Below are positions 40,533-48,957 of a DNA stretch of 64,000 bases, piece after piece. The notes under the pieces are model-generated. The model saw only the letters and a list, made by a program, of their open reading frames with translations. It ran no database searches and was not told the origin of the DNA. Origin of the DNA: UBA11574 sp964591175 (GTDB taxonomy: Bacteria > Desulfobacterota > Desulfobacteria > Desulfobacterales > UBA11574). Made by a program: the position numbers and the translations under genes. Numbering within the stretch: the stretch's first letter is position 1; every line of letters starts with the position of its first letter. The stretch lies in assembly GCA_964591175.1 (NCBI GenBank), contig CAZQAF010000008.1:1-64000 (forward strand), given 5' to 3'.

Positions 40533-41503
40533 TGAGTCAGCTGCTTTATGACGGGCGGCAGATGAGCCGCGTCTCCCGACAGTTTTGCCGGATAAATTGA
40601 ATGCTGTCCGTTTTTCTCCATGACGTCACGTCCCTGGGGTCCCAGGACAAACGCCAGAAATTTGACTGCCCACGCTTTGTTCGGTGCATTGGAAGGGATC
40701 GTTATGCCGTAAACCATGGGCGCGCCTTTCTTTTCAATAAAGGTACCGGGTTTTTTACCCGAAATCTTGATGCTGGCCTGTTTGTAAAAGTCTGACCAGG
40801 CGAGCGACCCCAGGTTGATTTGATCCGGAAGCGTGACAAACGGCATATGATGCTGCTCACAGACGGACTTGTAGATAAACAGATAGTCGAGCTGGCCCGC
40901 TTCCACAAGAGGGATCAGATCCGTCTCTTTGGGTCGAACGTTCTGCAATGGGCAACCGGCGACCAGTTTTTTGTAAAGTCCCGGTACCTTATAGTATTTT
41001 TCGGCCAACTGCCAAACGAGCTGGCTTCTATACCCGGCCGGATCGGCGTTGGGATCGGAATGGCCGTATTCCACCCCTTTTTTCAGGAGGATTTCGTACC
41101 AGTTCTTGCCGTTGATCTTTTTGGCATATTTTGAATTCGGCCGATACATGATGGCCATCTCATTGGTGGCAAAGTGGATATCCCAGGATGCATAGTCAGG
41201 AATCAACAGAGAATCGATAACGGAATAATCAGCCGAGGCCATGATATCGCATTGTCTTTTCAGATCCGTGATCTTTCTGGCACAAATCCGGGACCCTGCC
41301 GCCTCCCTGAGCACCTGTACATTCGGGTATTTTTTGTTGAAGGCTTCTGCCATTTGTTTAAAGGGAATGGACAGAGAACCGGCGTGAAAAATAATCACTT
41401 TCCCCTGGTTTTGAGCCGAAGATGGAAAAGCAAAAAAGCCTGTGCAGACAAAACTGACCAACAGAAACAGCATCGATTTTTTTAAGAATCCTGTTTTCTT
41501 CAT
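40529..41503 (-). CDS. wtpA: tungstate/molybdate-binding periplasmic protein (WtpA-like)
   Basis: A 324-residue solute-binding protein. Signal peptide (KKSMLFLLVSFVCTGFFAFP, SSA-Q site). FHAGSLSIPFKQMAEAFNKK is the hallmark anion-binding start of WtpA/ModA. REAAGSR, DIMASADYSVIDSLLIPDYA and YGHSDPNADPAGYRSQLVWQ are characteristic of the WtpA subgroup, which binds tungstate and molybdate with octahedral coordination. I choose ATG 41503 with AAGGAG upstream. First gene of the wtpABC operon. Tungsten or molybdenum would serve formate dehydrogenases and aldehyde oxidoreductases of this organism. Confidence 0.93.
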   Translation of the reverse strand: MKKTGFLKKSMLFLLVSFVCTGFFAFPSSAQNQGKVIIFHAGSLSIPFKQMAEAFNKKYPNVQVLREAAGSRICARKITDLKRQCDIMASADYSVIDSLLIPDYASWDIHFATNEMAIMYRPNSKYAKKINGKNWYEILLKKGVEYGHSDPNADPAGYRSQLVWQLAEKYYKVPGLYKKLVAGCPLQNVRPKETDLIPLVEAGQLDYLFIYKSVCEQHHMPFVTLPDQINLGSLAWSDFYKQASIKISGKKPGTFIEKKGAPMVYGITIPSNAPNKAWAVKFLAFVLGPQGRDVMEKNGQHSIYPAKLSGDAAHLPPVIKQLTQ

Positions 41504-41645
41504 CATCTCTCCTTCATCAATTCCGATACATGTAAGAAAGACCATAGATTTGTGCGGAGCAGTTTCCATGCTCCCTAGCCCCAATACCTCGATGCGTTGT
41601 CTTTATTCCGACACTTTACCGTATGGTTCAGGGCAAACCGCGATC

Positions 41646-41699
41646 TGTTATATCAATCCAACCATAACAAACCCTACCCGGCCCCCGGCCGGTTGTCAA
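41646..41699 (-). promoter_or_regulatory. wtp promoter with operator-like inverted repeat
   Basis: On the minus strand TTGACA (41694-41699), a 17-nt GC-rich spacer and TAGGGT (41671-41676). Immediately downstream, TGTTAT-N12-ATAACA (41646-41669) forms a perfect inverted repeat where the transcript would start. T-A-T/A-T-A half-sites are reminiscent of ModE/TunR-type operators, so tungstate- or molybdate-dependent repression is plausible. A 5-bp hairpin (41556-41574) lies in the leader. The -35 overlaps the stop of the upstream gene. Confidence 0.5.
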
Positions 41700-42607
41700 G
41701 AAAAGTTGTTTGCCCTCACAGGCCAAAGATAAAATTCTGATAACGGTTTGTGACCGACTCCGACGGCGCCGTCTATCATATATAAAACCCATGCATAATC
41801 CGTGTCATACATGCTTGTTGTCGAAGACCAATAAAAATCCTGCACGTCAACAAATTGATGATCAACCGGCAACGCCGGCGAATGCCGGCCCATATCAGTA
41901 AGACTTTCCAATTCGACAATATTTGGGACCCGCCAGTCATTGTAACCATATTTCCATTCTCTGTTCATCTGTAATACAATATCAAAAGCCGTGTTCCAAT
42001 CCACCGTGTCGGTATAAACATTTGCGTTCTTCATCCAGGTTAAGTCTGTCGCATTGTCCACTATAAAATCCGCATTTTCTGTAAAACGATGCCTGTTGAA
42101 ACACAAACCCGACTGAAATTCGCCATCTTGACCTGTGTTATGGCAATCGATGATACCACCACGTTCACTGAAACAATTCTGTTGTCCGGTCTGAAATATC
42201 CGGCTGTTGTTATGACTTTTTGAACTGCGGACTGGCCAAACCATATAAGAGCCGTATTTCATTCCTTTATACACCCTTGCTCCCCCTAAATGAATATACC
42301 AGGCCTGGTCCGGAAGTCTGGCACAACTGGTCGACGTCCAATAATAGCCGGTAAACACATTAACGAAAGGGTGGAAGGGCGGGAGGCTTGGATTAATTGT
42401 TTCATGGTGTATGATGCTATACAATTCTTTGCGATTGGGCAGTTTCCAGTCGCTGTAACCGTATAGCGCTGAATGATTCAAATCTTTAATAAAAGTCAAT
42501 GCCTCATTCCATGTCATTGGAAAATCCGACAGAGAAGCATTTTTCGTCCACATTAGTTCTGTTTGTTCGTCTAATACAACCTGGTCCTGTTCTTCAAATC
42601 GACTCAT
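41696..42607 (-). CDS. protein with two tandem DUF1566 (Lcl-type) domains
   Basis: A 303-residue protein built of two homologous halves. Each reads: untreated Asp/Thr start (VLDEQTELMWTKNA; IVDNATDLTWMKNA), W-x-x-A (TWNEALTFIKDLN; DWNTAFDIVLQMN), GYSDWKLPNRKELYSI / GYNDWRVPNIVELESL, YYWTSTS / FYWSSTT, and a closing WPVR. DUF1566 domains have a C-type-lectin/FGE-like fold and are usually surface-exposed. I see no signal peptide, so the N-terminus may be incomplete or the protein cytoplasmic. ATG 42607 with AAAGG upstream is preferred over the ATG at 42631. Confidence 0.85.
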   Translation of the reverse strand: MSRFEEQDQVVLDEQTELMWTKNASLSDFPMTWNEALTFIKDLNHSALYGYSDWKLPNRKELYSIIHHETINPSLPPFHPFVNVFTGYYWTSTSCARLPDQAWYIHLGGARVYKGMKYGSYMVWPVRSSKSHNNSRIFQTGQQNCFSERGGIIDCHNTGQDGEFQSGLCFNRHRFTENADFIVDNATDLTWMKNANVYTDTVDWNTAFDIVLQMNREWKYGYNDWRVPNIVELESLTDMGRHSPALPVDHQFVDVQDFYWSSTTSMYDTDYAWVLYMIDGAVGVGHKPLSEFYLWPVRANNFS

Positions 42608-42709
42608 ATCGGCCTTTGAGAATGATAACATGAAGGGGTAACTTTAGTCCCTATGTCACTCAAATTTGCTTGAATGGCTGTCCCAAATTGTTCGCCGAAA
42701 ACCCAGTGG

Positions 42710-43213
42710 TTAAGAATCCGACGCTGCTTTCTCCTGGGGCCTCTGCCTGCAAAGGAAAAGGTTTATGGCCTTCATGCTCATCACTACTTCGCGGTTTTGG
42801 TTTATCACTTCGATGAAGGAGCGGACCACACCACGATCCGGCTTGGAGCGCGAGCGTTTCCTTTCCAAAACAGTAACGCGGATGGATAGCGCGTCGCCGG
42901 GACGCACAGGTATTTTCCAGCGCAGCTCGTCGACACCGGGTGAACCCAGGCTTGCCACTTTCGAAAGATAGTGGTCGGCGAAAAGCCGCATCATCAAGCC
43001 GGCAGTGTGCCAACCGCTGGCGATCAAGCCGCCGTAGACGGTACTCTTCGCAAGTTCAGGGTCCGTGTGGAACACTTGCGGGTCGAACCGCCGGGCAAAA
43101 GCGATCACTTCATCCTGCTCCACTGCGATAGAACCGAACTCGTGGACCGAGTCAAGGACGTAATCTTCAAAGTAGCGACTTTCAACGGGGACGGTAAAAG
43201 TAACGTTGCTCAT
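42710..43213 (-). CDS. MaoC-family dehydratase ((R)-specific enoyl-CoA hydratase-like)
   Basis: A 167-residue hot-dog-fold protein. The hydratase-2 motif is visible: ARRFDPQVFHTDPELAKSTV, YGGLIASGWHTAGLMMRLFA, with the catalytic Asp/His pair in F-D-P-x-x-x-H-T-D. PVRPGDALSIRVTVLERKRS follows, as in MaoC dehydratases. Single hot-dog domain, so it likely acts as a dimer. Substrate: an enoyl-CoA or related hydroxyacyl-CoA. AAGGAG precedes the ATG. No beta-oxidation partner is adjacent. Confidence 0.88.
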   Translation of the reverse strand: MSNVTFTVPVESRYFEDYVLDSVHEFGSIAVEQDEVIAFARRFDPQVFHTDPELAKSTVYGGLIASGWHTAGLMMRLFADHYLSKVASLGSPGVDELRWKIPVRPGDALSIRVTVLERKRSRSKPDRGVVRSFIEVINQNREVVMSMKAINLFLCRQRPQEKAASDS

Positions 43214-43389
43214 AGCTCTCCTTATAAAAACATGGTTTTTAATCTCGGCTCAGTATAACCGATAGGCGCCAGTCATAGTGGGCTCACGTGGGCGTAGCCT
43301 GCTGAGGTAAAGCATAACGAATTGCCGGGCAGGTGTAGAAATTTGTTCAATTATGCGCCATCATGATCCTTAAATCTGATGGCGCTGTT

Positions 43390-44991
43390 TTAACTTGCCG
43401 GTTCTTTTATATATTCTTTGCCCCGTTTGGCCCTTGATTTCATTATTTTTTCATTTACGAAGATCAGGATTAGAAAAGAGCTGCCGATGAGCGCAAATAT
43501 AAAACTGTGCCGGAAAGTATCTTGAAAAGCAAAGCTCAGGGCTTGTAAGTTCTGCACCTTGCCAAAGAAAACTTGGGCCTTCCCGACGGCGGCATCGTGG
43601 GTAAACATCGAGGAAAACCGCGGGATGATCGAATCTAAAAATCGACGGACATACCCATAGTTTTGCATGATGCCGATCCCTTCGAGATGTATCGCCAGGC
43701 TCTTTTCCAGTATGTTCGTCGCAACAGCCGTGCCAAGGGCTCCGCCCACAAACCGAAGATAATGCATCAGGCTTACCCCCAGTGCGGTCTTATCACCCAG
43801 ACGTCCCAGGGCCATGGCGGAAAGCGGTGCAAAAAAACAACCCATGCCGATACCCAGCGGTATGGTGACAATGGCGGCCCTGACGGACGGGGTGTAGTAG
43901 TTCAACGAAGGAATGAAATACCAGCAGGTAAAGAGGAAAATCACGCAACTTAGCGCCAGGACAGGCTGTGGACCAAACCGGTCGCTCAGTATGCCGGCGC
44001 CTGGAGAAAAGATGGCGATAAACATGGCAAAGGCCAGCATGTGAAGTCCGGTGTCAAATGTCCCGAGATGCTTTAAATTTTCGTAAAAAAGAGGGAGAAG
44101 ATATAAGAATTGATAGATGCACAGTCCCATGACGAAAAAATAAAACCCCATGGACAGCATGTATGTCCTGTTTTTTAAAATAGCCGGGTCGATGAGCCGG
44201 TTGTCGGCGGATATCTCCGAAATCATAAACAGCATCAAAGCCATGGCAGCGCCCAGGGCGAGCGAGCCGATGGTGGTTGACTGCAGCCAGCCGAGCTGTT
44301 GTCCCTTTGACAGAACGATCAGGAGGAAAACCGTAAAGATCCCCATAAAAAGATAACTGATGAAATTAAATTTAGGGCGCCCTTGATGTGTCATCATCAG
44401 GGGTAAAAAGGAAAGGGCGGCAACAAAATTCAACGCACCCACCGGCAGGTTGATATAAAACACCCATCGCCAGCTCAAATTCTGGGTAATCCATCCGCCG
44501 ACGGTCGGTCCCAGCGACGGTGCGAAACTCACGCCCATGGCATAGATGCCCATGGCCAGTCCCTGTTTTTCCGGAGGATAAATCGAAAATAAGATGGTTT
44601 GGGCCGATGCCATGATAAACGCTTCGCCGATCCCCTGCAGGCTGCGGGCAGCGATCATGTTCCCCAGGGTCCCGGCCATGCCGCAAAGGGTGCTCGAAAG
44701 GGTAAACAGAGCAAGCCCGGTCGCAAAAAGACGCTTGAGCCCGACCACATGGGTGAGATTGTGCGTCAGCAAAAGTGCAACCGCCGCGGCGGTCATGTAG
44801 GACGTGATGACCCATTGGATGCCGTAAAGGTCTGTGGAAAGCGGGCCGATCATTTTGGGAATCACGACGACCACAATGGTCGTGTCCAAAATGGCCATGA
44901 AGGCACCGGTCATGACGATAATCGTCAGAAAGGTCCGCCGGCCGCGAGAAATGGTGCGATATATCGGAAGATCTGTTGACGGTGCCTCCAT
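43390..44991 (-). CDS. emrB: DHA2-family MFS drug exporter (EmrB-like)
   Basis: A 533-residue inner-membrane antiporter with 14 predicted helices. Motifs include TGAFMAILDTTIVVVVIPKM (DHA2 motif D1 in TM1), ARSLQGIGEAFIMASAQTIL, APSLGPTVGGWITQNLSWRW (antiporter motif C) and FYINLPVGALNF. ATG 44991 overlaps the emrA stop (TGATG), so the pair is co-translated. With EmrA it exports hydrophobic compounds. No TolC gene is adjacent. Confidence 0.93.
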   Translation of the reverse strand: MEAPSTDLPIYRTISRGRRTFLTIIVMTGAFMAILDTTIVVVVIPKMIGPLSTDLYGIQWVITSYMTAAAVALLLTHNLTHVVGLKRLFATGLALFTLSSTLCGMAGTLGNMIAARSLQGIGEAFIMASAQTILFSIYPPEKQGLAMGIYAMGVSFAPSLGPTVGGWITQNLSWRWVFYINLPVGALNFVAALSFLPLMMTHQGRPKFNFISYLFMGIFTVFLLIVLSKGQQLGWLQSTTIGSLALGAAMALMLFMISEISADNRLIDPAILKNRTYMLSMGFYFFVMGLCIYQFLYLLPLFYENLKHLGTFDTGLHMLAFAMFIAIFSPGAGILSDRFGPQPVLALSCVIFLFTCWYFIPSLNYYTPSVRAAIVTIPLGIGMGCFFAPLSAMALGRLGDKTALGVSLMHYLRFVGGALGTAVATNILEKSLAIHLEGIGIMQNYGYVRRFLDSIIPRFSSMFTHDAAVGKAQVFFGKVQNLQALSFAFQDTFRHSFIFALIGSSFLILIFVNEKIMKSRAKRGKEYIKEPAS

Positions 44992-46148
44992 CAAACCCCT
45001 TCCCGCCGGATTTCCACTTCCCCGCTCAAACCGACCTGCAGCACACTGATATCACCTTGGGTAATATCGATGCGAATCGGTATGCGCTGTGCCACCTTGG
45101 TGAATTCCCCCGCGGATATATCGCGGGGCGCAAGGGCAAATGTTGCAGCGGAGGCCGGAAGCACCTGCCGAACGACACCCTTGTATTTTTGATTCGGATA
45201 AGCATCGACCGTTATGTTGACGGTGTCGCCCGGGATGACGCCTTTGAGCTTGTTTTCTTCCAGCAGCGCAACCACATATAGACTTTTCGGATCCAGCACG
45301 GCATAAATCGCACTCGTCGGAGAAACAATATCGCCGGGGCTGACATACTGTTTTGCCACCCGGCCGTCAATGCTGCTTCTGAGCGAACATGCGGCAATAT
45401 TTCTCTTTTCGTTGTCCAAGGCCGCAGAAAGTCCCTTTATCGATTCGGACAATGCCTGGATGGATTGCCGTACCTCCTCGATCTGCGTTTGTTTAGCTTC
45501 GGCCAGCAAAACATCGAGCCGGGCTGAATTTATCGATGCTTCAATTGCGGTGGCATTTTCTATGACCGCCTTTTTTTCGGCACCCTGGACGGAAAGCTGG
45601 GTGCTGATGTCTTCAGCCTTTTGTTTTGCAACGACTTTTGCCTTGTAAAGCGTCTCAAAACGCTTCCGATCCCGCGCCAGCTGATCAATGAGCGCCTGTA
45701 TGCTCGCGGCTTTTGCATTCATGGCCTTTTTTTGTTTTTTGAGCTGATCCACCCTGGCAGCGGCGATTTTTATATTCAACGCAGTCTCTTTTTGAAGCCG
45801 CGTAAGCAGCAGCTTTTGTTCCTCCTGTTTTTTATGCGTTGCCAGAATTTCCGATTCCAGGCGCTTGGCTTCGAGACGATAGGGGACATCATCGATTCGC
45901 GCAATAATCTCATCCTTTTGAACCGGGTCGCCCTCTTTTTTCTCCATTTTGAGTATCCGGCCGCTGACCCGGTCAAATCCAAGGGTTGCCAGGGAATCGG
46001 TCTTGATAAAAACCGCATCTGAAACAGCGTAACGTAATCTGAAATGAATATACCACACCAGCAACACTACCAGAACAACAACGCCGGCCGTCAAAAGAAC
46101 CACCGCAACGGTTTTTCCTTTTTGGCCGGCATTTGAGGATTGACTCAT
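44991..46148 (-). CDS. emrA: EmrA-like membrane-fusion adaptor (HlyD family)
   Basis: A 385-residue adaptor. One N-terminal membrane helix (KTVAVVLLTAGVVVLVVLLV), lipoyl half 1 (VSGRILKMEKKEGDPVQKDE), a long coiled-coil hairpin (EILATHKKQEEQKLLLTRLQ to SESIKGLSAALDNEKRNIAA), lipoyl half 2 (SSIDGRVAKQYVSPGDIVSP) and a C-terminal beta-barrel. GGAG precedes the ATG at 10 nt. It partners EmrB encoded directly downstream. Confidence 0.92.
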   Translation of the reverse strand: MSQSSNAGQKGKTVAVVLLTAGVVVLVVLLVWYIHFRLRYAVSDAVFIKTDSLATLGFDRVSGRILKMEKKEGDPVQKDEIIARIDDVPYRLEAKRLESEILATHKKQEEQKLLLTRLQKETALNIKIAAARVDQLKKQKKAMNAKAASIQALIDQLARDRKRFETLYKAKVVAKQKAEDISTQLSVQGAEKKAVIENATAIEASINSARLDVLLAEAKQTQIEEVRQSIQALSESIKGLSAALDNEKRNIAACSLRSSIDGRVAKQYVSPGDIVSPTSAIYAVLDPKSLYVVALLEENKLKGVIPGDTVNITVDAYPNQKYKGVVRQVLPASAATFALAPRDISAGEFTKVAQRIPIRIDITQGDISVLQVGLSGEVEIRREGV

Positions 46149-46201
46149 GTTGACTGCTCTCCTTGATGCATTTTAATGCCGGAAAAAACAAAAAATGAAT
46201 A

Positions 46202-46217
46202 TTGAACAAACGTTCGA
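46202..46217. promoter_or_regulatory. palindrome upstream of emrAB
   Basis: TTGAACAAACGTTCGA is a near-perfect 16-bp palindrome (GAAC-N4-GTTC core) 54 bp before the emrA start. It is placed like a TetR/MarR-type operator. No regulator gene is adjacent. A role is inferred from position only. Confidence 0.35.
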
Positions 46218-46333
46218 TTGGTTAATATGAAACACGTTCCGTTTCTGTCAAGGGCTTTTTTGAGTGAACCGCAACGGGTTCGAAAACTTTTCGCAGTATC
46301 TGTAAACGCACCCCTTTACGATTTCTTATGGGA

Positions 46334-46726
46334 CTATGGACCGGAAACAGACCCGTCGGTTTGCAGCGTATATGCCCTCGTCGTGCCCCTGAAGGTAAAC
46401 GTCGGATCTGTCAGTTGAATGACGTCTTTGTGATCAATGATCGTCGGATTACCGTTGACTTGGGAATTGGCACTGAGTTTACCCATGGCCTGGAGCTGGG
46501 CCCTGGAAATTCGGGTGGCGCTGGTCTGGTCGTCGGCAAAATAGGCCATCGCCGTATCCCAAAAGTTTTTGGCTGCGGCAATGGCTGCCGAATCCTGTCC
46601 CTTGGTCCGGTAGGATAAATATGCGGGAATGGCAATAGCAGCCAGAATACCGATAATCGCGATAACAATCATCACCTCAATCAGCGTAAAACCCTTTTGA
46701 TCATTTCGTCTCAATTTCCGCAACAT
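46334..46726 (-). CDS. type IV pilin-like prepilin
   Basis: A 130-residue pilin/pseudopilin. Prepilin peptidase site K-G-FTLIE in QKGFTLIEVMIVIAIIGILA, with Glu at mature position 5, followed by the class IVa hydrophobic helix. The C-terminal globular part (about 85 residues) is short, as in geopilin-like major pilins and minor pilins. It has no cysteine pair. GGAGGGG precedes the start. No other pilus gene is nearby. It is encoded 36 nt after etfA on the same strand but is unlikely to be functionally linked. Confidence 0.9.
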   Translation of the reverse strand: MLRKLRRNDQKGFTLIEVMIVIAIIGILAAIAIPAYLSYRTKGQDSAAIAAAKNFWDTAMAYFADDQTSATRISRAQLQAMGKLSANSQVNGNPTIIDHKDVIQLTDPTFTFRGTTRAYTLQTDGSVSGP

Positions 46727-46762
46727 ATTCCCCTCCCTTCCCTCTCGAATTTTCCGCAGGAT

Positions 46763-47749
46763 TTACCCTTTTATCTCATTGATCCTGTCTGTCAGTTCGG
46801 GAATAAAATCAAGGATGTCATCCACAATGCCCACATCCGCGGCTTGGAAAATCGGTGCTTTCGGGTTTTTATTGACAGCGACGATAAACGGCGCGCCCTT
46901 GATGCCGCCAAGGTGCTGGAAGGCGCCGCTGATGCCCAGCGCCAGGTAGACTTTCGGCTTGACGGTTTGCCCCGATGTTCCGACCTGCCGGGATTTCTCC
47001 AGCCATTTTGCATCCACAATGGGTCTCGAACACGATACATCCGCACCCATGGCCTTGGCCAGATCGAATACGATTTCCAGGTTGTCCTGGTCTTCGATCC
47101 CTCTTCCCACGGATACCAGAACATCCGACTTGGCGATATCGACATCCCCGACCTCGGCCGCGACAACTTCCAGATATCGGCGGGCATTGCCCGGGACACC
47201 GCCCGCCAGGGCCTCGGCGCTTTTGTCGACGATTTGGGTATCCTTGGTTCGGTTCTCATCGGCTTTGAATGATCCCGGTCGAACGGTAATCACAACGCCG
47301 TTGGAAACATCGCAAAGGACACGGGTACTGACCTGGCCGAGAAATTCTTCACGAACTGCTTTGAGCTTCCCGTTTTCAATGCCTTCTAAACCAATGACAT
47401 CCGGAAGATACGCGGCATCCAGTTTGACGGAAAGGCCCGGCGCCAGATCCATTCCAAAATGTTCGTGGGGGATCAGTATGATGCTTTCATTCGGCAAAAT
47501 ACGGACCAGCGCCGGCCGGAGCACCTCTGCATTGACATACGCCAAGGCTTCGCCGTCGATTTTCCAGACCTCGTCAAAACGCGGCGCCATATTCCGGCAC
47601 ACAGTATCGAGCTCGGCGCCGGAACCTGCAACAATGGCCGTAATCGAAGCATCCGGATTCAACGCTCCGGCAGCGGTAATCAATTCCAGGGCCGTATCAT
47701 CCGCCGTCCCGTCTTTGTGAAGAATATATGCGAAAATCTGTTGAGCCAT
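46763..47749 (-). CDS. etfA: electron transfer flavoprotein alpha subunit
   Basis: A 328-residue FAD-binding subunit. The C-terminal FAD domain contains VLVSVGRGIEDQDNLEIVFD, GADVSCSRPIVDAKWLEKSR and the signature GTSGQTVKPKVYLALGISGA, with GAFQHLGGIKGAPFIVAVNK. With EtfB it accepts electrons from acyl-CoA dehydrogenases. Its start overlaps the etfB stop (TAATG). Its genetic link to the EMO-type oxidoreductase indicates delivery to menaquinone rather than bifurcation, although bifurcating ETF features cannot be excluded from sequence alone. Confidence 0.95.
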   Translation of the reverse strand: MAQQIFAYILHKDGTADDTALELITAAGALNPDASITAIVAGSGAELDTVCRNMAPRFDEVWKIDGEALAYVNAEVLRPALVRILPNESIILIPHEHFGMDLAPGLSVKLDAAYLPDVIGLEGIENGKLKAVREEFLGQVSTRVLCDVSNGVVITVRPGSFKADENRTKDTQIVDKSAEALAGGVPGNARRYLEVVAAEVGDVDIAKSDVLVSVGRGIEDQDNLEIVFDLAKAMGADVSCSRPIVDAKWLEKSRQVGTSGQTVKPKVYLALGISGAFQHLGGIKGAPFIVAVNKNPKAPIFQAADVGIVDDILDFIPELTDRINEIKG

Positions 47750-48540
47750 TATTTGATCCCTCCTTTGGCCTTTAAGAGTTCGATAAGTTTGTCGATGATT
47801 TCGTCGGTGCTTCCTTCCAGGATTTCCGCCCCCTCACCGGGTTCAGGCACAAAATAATCGATCCGCTTTGTTCGCGCCGCAGATGCGCCGACAGCATCCG
47901 CCCCAATGCCGAGATCTTTGGCGGTGTGAACCGGGATGTCAAGGGAGGCGACTTTTCGGATTCCGCGAATACCTACATACCGGGGTTCATTGATGCCGGT
48001 CTGAATCGAAAGGACACACGGCAGATCGATCTCATTCATCTCCTGATTTCCACCGGCGATTTCACGGCCGACTTTGATTGTTTTTTCATCCACAACTTCT
48101 ATTAAATTGACCAGCGACGCATAGGGCCGGTCGAGCATTGCAGCCAGCATACCGCCAACCTGACCGGACCCGTCATCGGCCTGGGCTCCGGTCAGAATCA
48201 GATCATAGTTGCCCTTTTCAACTTCGGCCTTTAAAACAGCGGCGGTTCCCTTCCCGTCAGAGCCGGTGAACGCTTCGTCCGAAAGGAGGATACCGTGATC
48301 AGCGCCCATGGCCATCTCCCTTCGGACAACCTCCTCGCCTTCCTCGTCGCCGACGGTCACAACGGTAACGCTGCCGCCGACCTTGTCCCGAATCTGAATG
48401 GCCTCTTCGACCGCATAATTATCCCACTCGTTGACGGAATATACCAGGTCCTCCCGTTCGATATCCGTCCCGTCCCTGTTCACCTCTATTTCGTTTTCCG
48501 AAGTATCCGGAACCCGCTTGATGCATACCAAGATTTCCAT
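47749..48540 (-). CDS. etfB: electron transfer flavoprotein beta subunit
   Basis: A 263-residue AMP-binding subunit starting MEILVCIKRVPDTSENEI. Family regions are SVNEWDNYAVEEAIQIRDKV, VRREMAMGADHGILL, and TGAQADDGSGQVGGMLAAML, the ETF-beta signature region, followed by LPCVLSIQTGINEPRYVGI. GGAGG precedes ATG 48540. A reading extended through the N run is an artefact: the first codons reappear at 48684 because of a 55-bp contig-end duplication. Length is normal, so the gene is complete. Confidence 0.95.
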   Translation of the reverse strand: MEILVCIKRVPDTSENEIEVNRDGTDIEREDLVYSVNEWDNYAVEEAIQIRDKVGGSVTVVTVGDEEGEEVVRREMAMGADHGILLSDEAFTGSDGKGTAAVLKAEVEKGNYDLILTGAQADDGSGQVGGMLAAMLDRPYASLVNLIEVVDEKTIKVGREIAGGNQEMNEIDLPCVLSIQTGINEPRYVGIRGIRKVASLDIPVHTAKDLGIGADAVGASAARTKRIDYFVPEPGEGAEILEGSTDEIIDKLIELLKAKGGIK

Positions 48541-48738
48541 AGTATCCCTCCAATATAAGTAGTTGCTTCTTAACCGAATTTGCNNNNNNNNNNNNNNNNN
48601 NNNNNNNNNNNNNNNNNNNNNNNNNNNNNNNNNNNNNNNNNNNNNNNNNNNNNNNNNNNNNNNNNNNNNNNNNNNNNNNNNNNCAAGATTTCCATAGTAT
48701 CCCTCCAATATAAGTAGTTGCTTCTTAACCGAATTTGC
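48529..48738. other. assembly gap (100 N) flanked by identical 55-bp contig ends
   Basis: Positions 48529-48583 and 48684-48738 are identical, with 100 N (48584-48683) between. The two contigs almost certainly overlap here; the gap is a scaffolding artefact and the true sequence should be contiguous with one copy. Confidence 0.9.
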
Positions 48739-48957
48739 GACTTTACGACCTTATCATTTAAAATCCGAAATCCGAAGCACGAAATCCGAAATAAATTCTA
48801 AATTCTAATGCTCAAATCATCAATACGCATGAATACCGAATGTCCGGTTTTGAAAATTAGACCCTTTGTTATTCGGATTTCTTTTGCGCTTCGAATTCCG
48901 ATATTCGGATTTATCCTGAAACCAACGTTTCGATCTTCAATCAACCATCGACAATCA
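48739..48957. repeat. iterated, inverted intergenic repeat between etfB and the EMO gene
   Basis: It contains repeated units AAATCCGAAATCCGAAGC and GAAATCCGAAATAAATTC on the left and, inverted, TTCGGATTTCTTTTGCGCTTC and TTCGGATTTATC on the right (about 48758-48915). The whole can fold into an imperfect hairpin. No gene is present. Confidence 0.5.

Noticed and set aside
41500..41700. Molybdenum/tungsten cofactor (Moco/Tuco) riboswitch before wtpA
   Set aside because: Only a 5-bp hairpin is visible; the conserved Moco core could not be matched by eye.
46959..47720. Plus-strand 253-codon frame inside etfA
   Set aside because: Antisense shadow; Ser/Thr/Arg-rich composition and no family match.
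48541..48708. N-terminal extension of EtfB through the N run
   Set aside because: It is created by translating the 100-N gap and the duplicated contig end.
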